DNA from: Actinobacteria bacterium OK074
Lineage (GTDB): Bacteria > Actinomycetota > Actinomycetes > Streptomycetales > Streptomycetaceae
Direction of reading: 5' to 3'
DNA: 64,000 bases
Assembly: GCA_001298575.1 (NCBI GenBank)
Contig: LJCV01000011.1
Span: 43,829-107,828, forward strand
Part shown: positions 63,848 through 64,000 of the stretch, piece after piece
Layout of the letters: every line of letters starts with the position of its first letter
Numbering within the stretch: position 1 is the first letter of the stretch
The notes under the pieces: generated by a model
Seen by the model: only the letters and a program-made list of their open reading frames with translations
What the model was told of the DNA's origin: nothing
The model's database searches: none
Program-made: the position numbers and the translations under genes

Positions 63848-64000
63848 GTGGAGCAACACAGGACGCGATCTCCCCAGTACGGACCGCGACAGGCGGGGAC
63901 GGGACGGGCCCAGCCCACGCCCGCGGCACGGCAACCGGGCGGCGCCCGGCAGCCGGCGGCGGGGCCGGCCGGGTCCCGCCGCGGCGCATCTTCGGCAGCG
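63848..64000 (+). CDS. Start of a Pro/Gln/Arg-rich protein (possible DUF6542), 3' truncated
   Basis: From GTG 63848 the frame stays open to the window edge (51 codons): VEQHRTRSPQYGPRQAGTGR and onward, a disordered Pro/Gln/Arg leader. In Streptomyces a DUF6542 membrane protein with such a leader often precedes ychF divergently, so I suggest that identity; the defining domain lies outside the window. The ribosome site is weak. The spacer 63624-63847 should hold the ychF promoter. Confidence 0.4.
   Translation, partial: MEQHRTRSPQYGPRQAGTGRAQPTPAARQPGGARQPAAGPAGSRRGASSAA

Noticed and set aside
63741..63989. Minus-strand ORF at the window end
   Set aside because: Pro/Arg-rich shadow frame opposite the likelier plus-strand gene; no ribosome site or motif.

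Overview
The window is high-GC actinobacterial DNA with strong codon bias. GTG and TTG starts with GGAGG-type ribosome sites are frequent, and several starts look leaderless. The gene content (bldK-type peptide permeases, a SpoIIE/anti-sigma-like ATPase pair, DUF6879, an indigoidine synthetase, TTA codons) points to Streptomyces or a close relative. There are no rRNA or tRNA genes, no CRISPR array and no intact insertion sequence.

Bases 1-31000 are dominated by peptide import. A 5'-truncated S9 peptidase is followed by three complete five-gene oligopeptide ABC operons. Operon A (1293-6943, minus) is ordered SBP-permB-permC-ATPase-ATPase. Operon B (7504-13649, plus) and operon C (24434-30970, minus) share the less common order permC-SBP-permB-ATPase-ATPase and are clearly paralogous, lying as an inverted pair. 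Operon C adjoins typA, as I recall bldKA-E does in S. coelicolor, so I read it as bldK and operon B as a second bldK-like copy. Between B and C lie an MFS exporter, a Uma2-type nuclease, a three-gene module (small protein, DUF6879, STAND NTPase with TPRs), a membrane protein of the LPG-synthase transmembrane family, a methyltransferase coupled to a COG4705 membrane protein, and a two-component pair.

Bases 31000-54200 are mostly core genome. They hold typA, an orphan peptide-binding lipoprotein with a histidine-rich insert flanked by a dispersed palindromic repeat, a succinate dehydrogenase operon of the Sdh1 type, a coiled-coil membrane protein, a PAS-GAF-SpoIIE phosphatase with a nearby HATPase protein, a Nudix hydrolase, a SPOR-like small protein, a GntR regulator facing a threonine-synthase-like enzyme, an SDR/LysR divergon, an ArsR/MFS divergon and an RpiB-like isomerase.

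Bases 54166-62287 form a compact secondary-metabolite locus. A single-module A-Ox-PCP-TE synthetase of the indigoidine type (indC/bpsA) carries two TTA codons and heads an apparent operon with a 4-oxalocrotonate-type tautomerase, a maleate-isomerase-like protein lacking the expected cysteines, and an MFS exporter. A LysR regulator is divergent. The usual indA/indB partners are absent from the window. The window ends with ychF and the start of a probable Pro/Gln-rich protein gene.

A working model is that peptide signals taken up through bldK-type permeases and leucyl-tRNA(UAA) supply (bldA) tie the indC locus, and perhaps the STAND module, to development. This link is inference from context and TTA codons only. 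Start codons are given where a ribosome site or leaderless -10 supports them. Most promoters named are visual matches only.
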